The notes beneath the pieces are model-generated. The model searched no databases and had not been told where the DNA came from. It saw only the letters and a program-made list of their open reading frames with translations. A stretch of DNA of 10,406 nt from Candidatus Altarchaeales archaeon (GTDB lineage Archaea; Altiarchaeota; Altiarchaeia; IMC4; SCGC-AAA252-I15): assembly GCA_016867655.1 (NCBI GenBank), contig VGJA01000019.1, forward strand, positions 1-10,406, read 5' to 3'. Positions 1-6,653 of the stretch are shown here, in pieces. The translations under genes were made by a program, and so were the position numbers. Every line of letters starts with the position of its first letter. The first letter of the stretch is position 1.

Positions 1-828
1 TCCTCCTCGTCCTGTTCCAGTCAGTTTTGCTCCATAGGCTCCTGCGTTTTTTGCTGCAGTGATGATTTTTTCTATTTCAGGGCATGAGAGAGTCATTTCT
101 GCGAGAAGTTTCTGGTTTTCGTCCATCAAATTGCCAAGAGCTTTAAGGTCACCAGACTTGATGGCTTTAATCCCAGCTTCAACAATCCTTTGATAATCAT
201 TGAATATCTTCTTGTATTGCTCTGGATTCTCTTCCTTCAGCCGTTTAACGTCTGCAACCACTTCCTTAGTAGTTTGCGTTATGCCTGAACTAGCCATCAC
301 GATTTCAATCGGCTTGCTGACTTTAATCGGGGTTATGTCGTTTTTACCGCCTGCAAGGTTTTTCTTGAAGACTATGAAACCGCCGTAGACTGCGCAAGTG
401 TTGTCTATGCCGGAGGGAGTGCCGCTGCCAGCTTCTTCTGCAATATAGGCCGCGTCATTAATTTCTTCATCTGAGAGATTGAGATTCAAGTGCGCTGACA
501 AAGCCCGGGCAATGCTGGCTGCCAAAGCGGCGCTGGCGCCAACTCCGGAAGCGCAAACCAAGTCTCCAGACAAAGTGATTTTCACAGGCTTTTTTTCATC
601 CAGCCTAAAGTATTCTTTAAGAGCGTCAACCTGCCTTTGGATTTCATCCCTCTTTTTGGCTTTATAGCCAGGCGTTTCCGGACGGTTGTCATTGAACTCA
701 AATTTAGGAGAATCTTCAACCACTGCAGTCGTTTTAACGCCCAAAGCAGACGCTACGGCAGGCAGTCCGTAGACGACAAAGTGTTCTCCAAACAATATGG
801 TCTTGCCATAACCGTGCCCAACGCTCAT
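1..828 (-). CDS. mvk: Mevalonate kinase, C-terminus cut by window edge
   Basis: GHMP-superfamily kinase that phosphorylates the 5-hydroxyl of mevalonate with ATP in the cytoplasm. The minus strand reads open from ATG at 828 to the window edge, 276 codons without a stop; archaeal mevalonate kinases are usually a little over 300 residues, so roughly 30-40 are missing. Seen: an N-terminal motif GYGKTILFGEHFVVYG (residues 6-21) containing Lys9, a likely substrate/catalytic lysine; the glycine/serine phosphate-binding loop SGVGASAAL (94-102); the catalytic segment TPSGIDNT (137-144) with Asp142 as probable base; a possible Mg ligand Glu131; and the third GHMP motif KLTGTGRGG at the window edge. 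The motif set fits mevalonate kinase better than homoserine kinase or galactokinase. The gene runs divergently from pabB. No purine-rich ribosome site precedes the ATG; a T-rich box lies about 24 nt upstream, suggesting a leaderless or very short-leader mRNA. Confidence 0.93.
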   Translation of the reverse strand, partial: MSVGHGYGKTILFGEHFVVYGLPAVASALGVKTTAVVEDSPKFEFNDNRPETPGYKAKKRDEIQRQVDALKEYFRLDEKKPVKITLSGDLVCASGVGASAALAASIARALSAHLNLNLSDEEINDAAYIAEEAGSGTPSGIDNTCAVYGGFIVFKKNLAGGKNDITPIKVSKPIEIVMASSGITQTTKEVVADVKRLKEENPEQYKKIFNDYQRIVEAGIKAIKSGDLKALGNLMDENQKLLAEMTLSCPEIEKIITAAKNAGAYGAKLTGTGRGG

Positions 829-888
829 AAGAAGGATATTTGAATTCAATAAAAAAAAGGTTAATATAAGTAGTGGATGGGGAGGACA
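829..888. promoter_or_regulatory. Divergent promoter region between mvk and pabB
   Basis: This 60-nt spacer appears to hold two back-to-back archaeal promoters. For the plus strand, TTAATATAAG at 861-870 is a TATA-like box centred about 25 nt before the ATG at 889. For the minus strand, the T-run at 847-858 (reading TTTTTTTTATTG on that strand) is centred about 24 nt before the mvk ATG at 828. Both spacings fit transcription starting at or very near the A of the start codon. The boxes are assigned by composition and distance only; no BRE was confirmed. Confidence 0.5.
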
Positions 889-2247
889 ATGGTCAAGCAT
901 GCATGCATGCAAGAGAACTTTGAAGAGCTTTACGGCAGGCTTTCTGGCTTAGACTACAGCTTTTTTTTGGACAGCGGGATGGATGAAAAAAAGTTGGGCA
1001 GGCATTCTTTCATAGGGTTTGAGCCGTTTCTGGTGTTCAGAAGCAAGGGAAGTAGGATAGAATTGATTGACAAAACTGGAACAAAAAGGATTACTGGAAA
1101 TCCATTTGAAATCACTGGAAAACTCATGAACAGATATCGGAGTAGAGGGCATGCAGGCATTCCTTTTGCAGGCGGCGCAGTCGGCTATTTCGCCTACGAC
1201 CTTGCTGAATTTTCAATAAAAGACTTCAAGTTTGAAAGCAAGGATGATTTGAAGAACTGGGATTGCGTTTTGGGTTTCTATGACAGCGTGCTGGCCAGAG
1301 ACAATCTCAAGAAGAAGACATACATTATTGCAAAAGATGAATGCAAGAAAGAAAGAATGCTGGATTTGATTGCCCTGCAGGCGGGGCAGGCAGGCAGGCA
1401 AGCTAAAAAAGAAAAGTTCAAGGTCACCTCAAATATGAAATCCAACTTCACTAAAGAAGATTACTGCAAGGCTGTTGAAAGAGTCAGGGAATACATTGCT
1501 GCAGGCGACATTTACCAGGCTAATCTATCTCAGAGATTTAGCGCAGGCTTTGAAGGCAATGCCTGGAGCTTGTACAAGAAGCTGAGGGCTGTAAATCCAG
1601 CACCCTTTGCAGCATTCCTGAATTTTCCTGAAGTAAAAATTTTGTCTGACAGTCCTGAAAGGTTTTTGAAGATAACAGGCAGGAATGTTGAAACCAGGCC
1701 GATGAAGGGAACACGTCCTAGAGGCAAATCGAAAACCGAAGACCGAAGACTGAAAACCGAATTAAAGAATAGCGTTAAAGACCGTGCTGAAAACTTGATG
1801 ATTGTGGATTTGGAGAGGAATGACCTGGGGAAGGTGTGCGAGTATGGAAGTGTGAAAGTCAGCGAGCTGGAGATTGTTGAAACGTATCCCACTGTCTTCC
1901 AAATGGTTTCCAACGTCTCAGGCAGGCTGAAAAAGAATGTAAGTCAGATTGATTGCCTGAAAGCCTGTTTTCCCGGAGGCTCCATCACTGGAGCTCCTAA
2001 AGTCAGGGCTATGGAGATTATCGACGAACTGGAGCCGACAAGGAGGAACATTTACACCGGCGCAATAGGCTACTTGGGTTTTAACGGAGACATGGATTTG
2101 AATATAGCCATCAGGACGATAATAATTAAAGACAAAAAAGCTTTCTTCCAGGTTGGAGGAGGCGTTGTCATAGACTCAAAGCCTGAGTTGGAGTATCAGG
2201 AAACGTTGGACAAGGCCAAGGCTTTGATGAAAGCACTGGGAAAATGA
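889..2247 (+). CDS. pabB: Aminodeoxychorismate synthase component I (PabB)
   Basis: Chorismate-binding enzyme that aminates chorismate to 4-amino-4-deoxychorismate, the first committed step to p-aminobenzoate. From ATG 889 it has 452 residues, normal for the family. The N-terminal part (LGRHSFIGFEP region) resembles the TrpE/PabB N-domain; the catalytic domain begins near the FTKEDYCKAVERVREYI segment and includes GDIYQANLSQRF, KDRAENLMIVDLERNDLG, PGGSITGAPK (362-371) and a closing segment with GAIGYLG and VGGGVVIDS. The decisive motif is PMKGT with Lys273: E. coli PabB uses a lysine here (Lys274, PIKGT), whereas anthranilate synthases normally have PIAGT, so PabB is preferred over TrpE. An in-frame ATG at 877 would add four residues and another at 907 would remove six; 889 was chosen because it sits about 25 nt from a TATA-like box. 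The stop overlaps pabC by 4 nt. A PabA glutaminase gene is not in the window. Confidence 0.88.
   Translation: MVKHACMQENFEELYGRLSGLDYSFFLDSGMDEKKLGRHSFIGFEPFLVFRSKGSRIELIDKTGTKRITGNPFEITGKLMNRYRSRGHAGIPFAGGAVGYFAYDLAEFSIKDFKFESKDDLKNWDCVLGFYDSVLARDNLKKKTYIIAKDECKKERMLDLIALQAGQAGRQAKKEKFKVTSNMKSNFTKEDYCKAVERVREYIAAGDIYQANLSQRFSAGFEGNAWSLYKKLRAVNPAPFAAFLNFPEVKILSDSPERFLKITGRNVETRPMKGTRPRGKSKTEDRRLKTELKNSVKDRAENLMIVDLERNDLGKVCEYGSVKVSELEIVETYPTVFQMVSNVSGRLKKNVSQIDCLKACFPGGSITGAPKVRAMEIIDELEPTRRNIYTGAIGYLGFNGDMDLNIAIRTIIIKDKKAFFQVGGGVVIDSKPELEYQETLDKAKALMKALGK
897..910. repeat. GCAT microsatellite/palindrome at pabB 5' end
   Basis: GCATGCATGCATGC is a 14-nt perfect self-complementary run of the GCAT unit, beginning 8 nt after the proposed pabB start. 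It encodes part of KHACMQ and contains the alternative ATG at 907. It could form a small hairpin in the extreme 5' end of the mRNA, or be a simple-sequence tract without function. Confidence 0.6.
1385..1400 (+). repeat. (GGCA)4 tract inside pabB linker
   Basis: Four tandem GGCA units lie in the part of pabB encoding GQAGRQAKK, which joins the N-terminal domain to the chorismate-binding core. A linker can tolerate such low-complexity sequence. The reading frame is intact. A four-base unit could in principle change frame by slippage, but nothing shows that it does. Confidence 0.5.
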
Positions 2248-3086
2248 AAAAGCTTGCGTGCGTTAACGGAAAGATTGTTCCATTGGACAAGGCAGTGGTT
2301 TCTGTTTTAGATTATGGCCTGCTTTACGGCTTTGGGGTTTTCGAGACCATGCGAGCTTACAACAACAGGGTTTTCAAGATGGAGGAACATCTTGGCAGGC
2401 TGGAAAAATCTTGCAAAAAAGTTGGAATAAAAGTTAATTTAAATGCTGTGGGGAATTCAGTCAAAAAACTTTTGATTGCAAACAGGCTGAAAAACGCTTA
2501 CATCAGAGTTACTCTGACTTATGGTGTTGGAAAGCCTAGGCTGGCTTTCGGCAGGCAAAAAACGACTTTCATTGTTATTGCTGACAGCCTGCCTGAAAAT
2601 TTGAGTGTGAAACAGAAGAGAGGTGTCAGAGCGGGATTCTCAAGAGTTAGGCACTACAGTGGCCTCCTGCTAAACCAGATAAAATCAACCAACTACCTGC
2701 AAACTGCTTTAAGGAAAAAAGAGGCTAGAGAAAGAAGGCTGGATGACGTGATAATTCTGAATGAAAAGAACAATGTTGTGGAAGCTTCAACCTCAAACAT
2801 CTTCATAGTAGACAAAAAGGATAGGCTAATAACCCCAAGACTGCAAGACGGCTGCCTGCCGGGGATAACAAGAAAAACAGTATTACAAATAGCAAGAAGG
2901 CTTAAAATAAAAACCATTGAAAAAACAATAAAGCCTAAAGAACTGCTGAACGCAAAAGAAATTTTCATTACAAACTCAATCATGGAAATAATCCCTGTAA
3001 GGCAGGCTGAAAAAAAGGAATTTAAAAAGAGGGCAATAACAAGAAGACTGCAAGCAGAATACAAAAGACAGACTAAACAACCTTAA
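2244..3086 (+). CDS. pabC: Class IV aminotransferase fold protein, probable aminodeoxychorismate lyase (PabC)
   Basis: PLP enzyme that probably cleaves 4-amino-4-deoxychorismate to p-aminobenzoate and pyruvate. At 280 residues it has the usual length for fold-type IV enzymes. Visible features: the N-terminal segment VNGKIVP with LDYGLLYGFGVFETMRAY (residues 22-39), typical of BCAT/DAAT/ADCL proteins; HLGRLEKSC (49-57); the PLP Schiff-base Lys147 in QIKSTNYL; Glu180 in VEASTSNIF, which normally contacts the pyridine nitrogen; and LPGITRKTVLQIARR in the C-terminal part. Sequence alone does not separate ADC lyase from branched-chain or D-amino-acid aminotransferase; the ATGA overlap with pabB, implying translational coupling, favours PabC. 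The 3' end overlaps the convergent yjbQ gene by 14 nt. Confidence 0.8.
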   Translation: MKKLACVNGKIVPLDKAVVSVLDYGLLYGFGVFETMRAYNNRVFKMEEHLGRLEKSCKKVGIKVNLNAVGNSVKKLLIANRLKNAYIRVTLTYGVGKPRLAFGRQKTTFIVIADSLPENLSVKQKRGVRAGFSRVRHYSGLLLNQIKSTNYLQTALRKKEARERRLDDVIILNEKNNVVEASTSNIFIVDKKDRLITPRLQDGCLPGITRKTVLQIARRLKIKTIEKTIKPKELLNAKEIFITNSIMEIIPVRQAEKKEFKKRAITRRLQAEYKRQTKQP

Positions 3087-3456
3087 CATAAACCTTTCTT
3101 TCCCTCGGGCCGTCGAACTCGCAGAAGTAGACTCCCTGCCAAGTGCCAAGCTTTAGCTCACCCCGTTCCACAATAAAAGTCTTGCTGCAGCCGAACAACG
3201 AGCTTTTCACGTGAGCTGGGCTGTTGCCTTCAACATGGCTGAAATCAATGTCTTTCACAATGTCATTCAGGCTTGCAAGAATGTCCCTTACAACAGAGGG
3301 GTCAGCATTCTCGTTCACAGTTATCGCTGCAGTAGTGTGCGGGCAGTAGACTACGCACAAACCATTTCTAACGCCGCTTTTCTTCACGAACTCCTCCACT
3401 CTGGAGGTTATGTCCACAAACTCCTCCTTTTTAGAAGTGTGAACAGTGAATTCCAT
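3073..3456 (-). CDS. yjbQ: YjbQ/UPF0047 family protein
   Basis: Small cytoplasmic protein (127 residues, usual length) of the UPF0047/YjbQ family. Family motifs are complete: CPHTTAAITVNENADPSV (38-55), HVEGNSPAHVKSSLFG (73-88) with candidate metal-binding histidines 40, 73 and 81, and GTWQGVYFCEFDGPRERKV (103-121). Some members have been reported to have a secondary thiamine-phosphate synthase activity, but the physiological role is not well established, and no thiamine gene lies nearby to support it here. The ATG at 3456 is about 26 nt from the symmetrical TTTAAA box shared with the divergent dehydrogenase gene, and no ribosome site is evident. The 3' end runs 14 nt into pabC. Confidence 0.9.
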   Translation of the reverse strand: MEFTVHTSKKEEFVDITSRVEEFVKKSGVRNGLCVVYCPHTTAAITVNENADPSVVRDILASLNDIVKDIDFSHVEGNSPAHVKSSLFGCSKTFIVERGELKLGTWQGVYFCEFDGPRERKVYVKVV

Positions 3457-3476
3457 AAGGTTTTATTCGATTCAAA

Positions 3477-3490
3477 GAATTTAAAGAAGG
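3477..3490. promoter_or_regulatory. Shared symmetrical TATA-like box for yjbQ and the dehydrogenase fusion
   Basis: AATTTAAA lies in the 53-nt gap between two divergent starts. The palindromic core TTTAAA (3480-3485) is centred about 27 nt from the ATG at 3510 on the plus strand and about 26 nt from the ATG at 3456 on the minus strand. No other AT-rich box in the gap has a suitable distance to both. This suggests one box read in both directions, yielding leaderless mRNAs each way. Confidence 0.55.
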
Positions 3491-3509
3491 AATGTTTAAT
3501 GTATTGTGT

Positions 3510-5819
3510 ATGACTGAGATTATTCTGCCTGGAGGAGAGAAGCCTAAGCAGCCAGTGCAGAAGCTTATTTTGCCTGGAGGAGAGAAGCCTAAACAACCGG
3601 TGCAGAAGCCGCCTGAAGGCCGGATGCAGGTTCCAGGAGACCTTCTTGTGAGAGCGAGGACTTATCTTGAAGAGGTTATAGGCAAGATTGCACCTCAAGG
3701 GGTTCCAGAAGACATCAGACAGCAGGGTTTGAGGGATTTTGCCAAAGCTCTGAAAGATTTTGGAGAACTGTTGCCTGAGTTCAAAAACACTAGAGACCTC
3801 ATGGAATTCGTGAAAAAGACGAACGCTTTCGACGAATACAGGATTAAGAACAATCTTGCCGTTTCAGTGGTCTTTGACGGCAGAGTCCACGGCACTTACG
3901 AGGGGAACACTCCACTGGAGATAGTCTATACCGGCTCTGGAGAAATCAAGAACAAGAAGGTGTTGGACGGAATGCTGGACGAAGGCACAAGACTGGCTGA
4001 AGCAATGCAGAGAAAGAACGTCTTGTGGGACACGCCTTGGGATGGCGGCAAGACGACGATTGCTTCAGAGGGGAAGGCCTTTAGGGCCGTGACAGTGATC
4101 TACGGTTCTGAGGAGGTGGAGAAGTATATTAAAGCCAAGGGAGGAGTAAGGTTCACAAGGATTGCTGAAGGGATGGAACATCAGTCTGAAGAAGACAAAA
4201 AGAGTATTGTTGAAAACTGGGTTGCTTCTTCAGTGAACATGGACATTCTCGGGCAGCGCTACATAGCAGGCCCTGACATGAACATGAGCAAGGACATGAT
4301 GTCTTTGATTGTTTCCAAAGGCTTTGAGGAAGCCGAAAAACAAGGCAAGAGGATTATGCTTCCAACGACCAGCCGCGGAACCGAAGAAGGCGGATTTGAC
4401 CACTTCAAGTGGGCTGTCACCAGCCGAGGCGCTGTGGAATCAATGCTTGCCATAATAAGAAGGAAAAGGCTGATGGACAAGCTTGGCATAGACACGTCAA
4501 ACATTTCAGTGATAATACAGGGCTTTGGAGACGTCGGCAGCGGTATTGCAAAGATACTCATCGAGGAATACCAGAAGTATGGCATAAAGATTGCGGGCAT
4601 CTCCGACAAACATGGGGCAATATACAAAGCTGATGGCTTGGGTGAAAACGAGCTGATGAAGATAAGGCACGAGCTTGAGAAAGCCGAAGAAGAGGGCAAA
4701 AACAAGGACACAGTCCACATAACAGACTTGTATAAAGGCGAGGTGGACAGAAAGTGGGTTGCAGCCAAGGGAGAGGACGTCAACGAATTAATGTACCAGC
4801 AGGCTACCATATTGATGCCTGCTGCAGGAGCTAATGCAATAACCTCGAAGAATGTTGACAGGCTTCAGGTGAAGATGATTGTTGAAGGCGCCAACAACGC
4901 AATCGAAAGAGGATTGGAGAGAACAATCCACGACAAAGGCATTGCCTATTTCAGAGGGGAGATAATCAATGGAGGAGGGGTTTACACTTCAACAGACGAA
5001 TTTTTCCACTATATGATGGAAGGAGACAGCATCAAGGAGAGGATGGAGGAATACAGAGTGCACGTCATAGATGGCATCAAAGAATTGGCAGTATCAAACA
5101 TGAACATGGTGATGGACTTGTGGGAAGCCAGCAATTACCAGAAGACATTGACGGAAGTGGTTTACGGGCTTGCAGACAGCATCCTGGCTTCAAGAAGAAC
5201 CCTGCTGAAAAACCAGACACCACAGATTGTAAAAAGAGCAAGAGACGACGTTGCAAGAAGCAGTGGTAAGATGCCTGAAACAATGGCTGTCACAATCGCC
5301 GCGTCTGAAAGCGCGAGAGAGCATCACGCCTATGGCAGGGAAAACCCGGCAGCACTTTGTGAAGTGATTCAGGAGAATTACGACAGAACACAGGGAGAAG
5401 ATCCGCTGAGCGACTATCTTGACAGAAGGAGGATGGCAGTATACAAGCTCGGAAAGATGAGGAATCCTGTCGGTTTAACGCGCTTGGTTTCCATTCTGGC
5501 AGATGGGAAAGAGCACATTGAAGTGAGAAAGAACGCTGCTGAAGCCTTGGGCAACATATTCGGCTGGATTGCGGAGGGAGAGCACACCACCATAAGCAGG
5601 TATGCAACAGGAATGTTGAAGAGAGCTCAAGACAGGTCCATAACACCAGGCGAATTAAACCGACTCATAGAAGACGAACTGAAGGATGCTAAAGTCAGGG
5701 GAACACCGATTGAGGAAACCAGAGAAGTATTGCAGCAGATTGCAAGGGAGAACGAGGATGTGAAAATGTGGGTTTGGTCCGCTTGGGCTTTGGAAAAGAT
5801 GGGTCAGCTGAAAAAATAG
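3510..5819 (+). CDS. Glu/Leu/Phe/Val dehydrogenase-like protein with C-terminal HEAT-like repeats
   Basis: Predicted NAD(P)-dependent amino-acid dehydrogenase of 769 residues, far longer than the ~420 residues of ordinary hexameric glutamate dehydrogenases. Order: proline-rich duplicated tail (4-33); substrate domain with DTPWDGGK, whose Lys181 matches the GGGKGG lysine, and AGPDMNMS, whose Asp256 matches the catalytic Asp of the APD segment; FDHFKWAVTSRGA, a junction that reminds me of large NAD-type GDHs more than the usual GRxEATGRG; Rossmann loop GFGDVGSG (338-345); NAITSKN and VEGANN (458-463); GGGVYTSTDEFFHY near 488. A helical stretch follows, then about 137 residues (from ~633) with HEAT/PBS-lyase-like helices such as RRRMAVYKLGKM, VRKNAAEALGNIF and VWSAWALEKMG. 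The substrate is unknown; glutamate is not assured. The start at 3510 (MTEIILPGG) is preferred over the upstream in-frame ATG at 3492 because of the TATA distance. No frameshift is visible. Confidence 0.8.
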   Translation: MTEIILPGGEKPKQPVQKLILPGGEKPKQPVQKPPEGRMQVPGDLLVRARTYLEEVIGKIAPQGVPEDIRQQGLRDFAKALKDFGELLPEFKNTRDLMEFVKKTNAFDEYRIKNNLAVSVVFDGRVHGTYEGNTPLEIVYTGSGEIKNKKVLDGMLDEGTRLAEAMQRKNVLWDTPWDGGKTTIASEGKAFRAVTVIYGSEEVEKYIKAKGGVRFTRIAEGMEHQSEEDKKSIVENWVASSVNMDILGQRYIAGPDMNMSKDMMSLIVSKGFEEAEKQGKRIMLPTTSRGTEEGGFDHFKWAVTSRGAVESMLAIIRRKRLMDKLGIDTSNISVIIQGFGDVGSGIAKILIEEYQKYGIKIAGISDKHGAIYKADGLGENELMKIRHELEKAEEEGKNKDTVHITDLYKGEVDRKWVAAKGEDVNELMYQQATILMPAAGANAITSKNVDRLQVKMIVEGANNAIERGLERTIHDKGIAYFRGEIINGGGVYTSTDEFFHYMMEGDSIKERMEEYRVHVIDGIKELAVSNMNMVMDLWEASNYQKTLTEVVYGLADSILASRRTLLKNQTPQIVKRARDDVARSSGKMPETMAVTIAASESAREHHAYGRENPAALCEVIQENYDRTQGEDPLSDYLDRRRMAVYKLGKMRNPVGLTRLVSILADGKEHIEVRKNAAEALGNIFGWIAEGEHTTISRYATGMLKRAQDRSITPGELNRLIEDELKDAKVRGTPIEETREVLQQIARENEDVKMWVWSAWALEKMGQLKK
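3519..3608 (+). repeat. Two tandem 45-bp units encoding a proline/lysine-rich 15-mer
   Basis: Units 3519-3563 and 3564-3608 encode IILPGGEKPKQPVQK and LILPGGEKPKQPVQK. They differ at five nucleotide positions: one conservative Ile-to-Leu change and four silent changes. They form a flexible, basic, proline-rich leader ahead of the dehydrogenase domain. There is no hydrophobic signal sequence. Confidence 0.9.
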
Positions 5820-5825
5820 TCTAGG

Positions 5826-5834
5826 TTCTTATAG
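5826..5834 (+). promoter_or_regulatory. TATA-like box for isopentenyl phosphate kinase
   Basis: TTCTTATAG lies in the 38-nt gap after the dehydrogenase stop, centred about 27 nt before the ATG at 5858, the expected distance for a leaderless mRNA. The stronger-looking TTTATATTAA at 5847-5856 is too near the start codon to be the TATA box for this start. Confidence 0.4.
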
Positions 5835-5857
5835 CGTCAAAAGCAATTTATATTAAC

Positions 5858-6646
5858 ATGGGAGAACTCATTGTATTGAAGCTGGGCGGCAGCGTAATAA
5901 CAAAGAAGAGCGAGAACAAGATGGAGGTTGACTTGGAAAACCTCCAAAGACTTTGCAGAGACATTGCTGAAATTCAAAAGAAGATTAAGTGCAATTTCGT
6001 TGTCGTACATGGCGCAGGGCCTTTCGGCCATGTGTTAGCGGAAAAATACAGGCTGACTGAAGGCATGAAGGGAAAGGAGAGCGTCAAAGGAATGTGCGAA
6101 ACCCACGCCAGCATGGAAAAGCTGAACGCCATTGTTGTTGAAGAATTGAATAAAGCAGGCTTGAATGCTATGGCCTTCCAGCCCAGCACCGGAGTCATGA
6201 AGAACCGGAGATTGATTTCCTTTCCGATTGAATCATTGAAAGACTTGATTGCCTTAGGAATAACGCCAGTAGGCTACGGCGACGTTTTGGTGGACTTGGA
6301 AACAGGCTTGAACATCCTTTCAGGAGACCATTTGGTGCCTTACTTGGCTGTGAAACTGAAGGCCTCCAGGATTGTGATTGCAACAGACGTTTCAGGAATT
6401 TTTGACGGAGACCCTAAGAGAGATAAGAATGCCAAGCTGGTGAAAGAGATCACTAAAGAAAACTTTGGCAAGATTGAGGTCAGCGGCTCTAGAGGAGTTG
6501 ACGTCACAGGAGGAATGAAGAGAAAAGTCCTGGAGCTTCTGGAAGTCGCCAGCCATGGAGTAACATCTCAAGTGGTCAGCGGAATAAAGCCTGGAGAATT
6601 GAAATCTGCGCTGCTGGGAAGAGAAGTCGGAACGATAATACATTAA
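5858..6646 (+). CDS. ipk: Isopentenyl phosphate kinase
   Basis: Amino-acid-kinase-fold enzyme that phosphorylates isopentenyl phosphate to IPP with ATP; it is the marker of archaeal-type mevalonate pathways. At 262 residues it is the normal size. Visible: the N-terminal phosphate-binding segment LKLGGSVITKK (7-17); VVVHGAGPFGH (48-58), where His58 matches the conserved His that contacts substrate phosphate and distinguishes IPK from many kinase relatives; an SGDHLVPYLAVKL segment; ATDVSGIFDGDPK, the usual nucleotide-site motif of the fold; and DVTGGMKRKV near the C-terminus. The start gives the expected MxELIVLKLGGSVIT opening. It is convergent with the decarboxylase-like gene, with only 7 nt between the two stops. 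Together with the mevalonate kinase it implies a route through isopentenyl phosphate instead of phosphomevalonate kinase. Confidence 0.94.
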   Translation: MGELIVLKLGGSVITKKSENKMEVDLENLQRLCRDIAEIQKKIKCNFVVVHGAGPFGHVLAEKYRLTEGMKGKESVKGMCETHASMEKLNAIVVEELNKAGLNAMAFQPSTGVMKNRRLISFPIESLKDLIALGITPVGYGDVLVDLETGLNILSGDHLVPYLAVKLKASRIVIATDVSGIFDGDPKRDKNAKLVKEITKENFGKIEVSGSRGVDVTGGMKRKVLELLEVASHGVTSQVVSGIKPGELKSALLGREVGTIIH

Positions 6647-6653
6647 ACAAAAT

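Noticed and set aside
881..888. GGAGGACA as a Shine-Dalgarno site for pabB
   Set aside because: Only 3 nt separate GGAGG from the ATG at 889, shorter than usual, and the other transcription units lack such sites; a TATA-like box at leaderless distance explains the start better. It is not excluded.
1731..1762. Shared words between pabB (GAAAACCGAA, and a 12-mer at 1751) and the intergenic repeat at 8630
   Set aside because: A few chance 12-mer matches are expected in 10 kb, and the pabB segment codes for a normal-length, family-typical stretch.
889..2247. Anthranilate synthase component I (TrpE)
   Set aside because: The PMKGT lysine and the partner class IV PLP gene point to PabB; no other tryptophan gene is present.
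4259..4810. 183-residue minus-strand open frame inside the dehydrogenase gene
   Set aside because: It lies wholly opposite conserved dehydrogenase motifs; its Ser/Leu-rich composition is that of an antisense shadow, and no independent start signal is seen.
5847..5856. TTTATATTAA as the TATA box of ipk
   Set aside because: It ends 1 nt before the start codon; a transcript from it would begin inside the gene, and the N-terminal LKLGGS motif requires the start at 5858.
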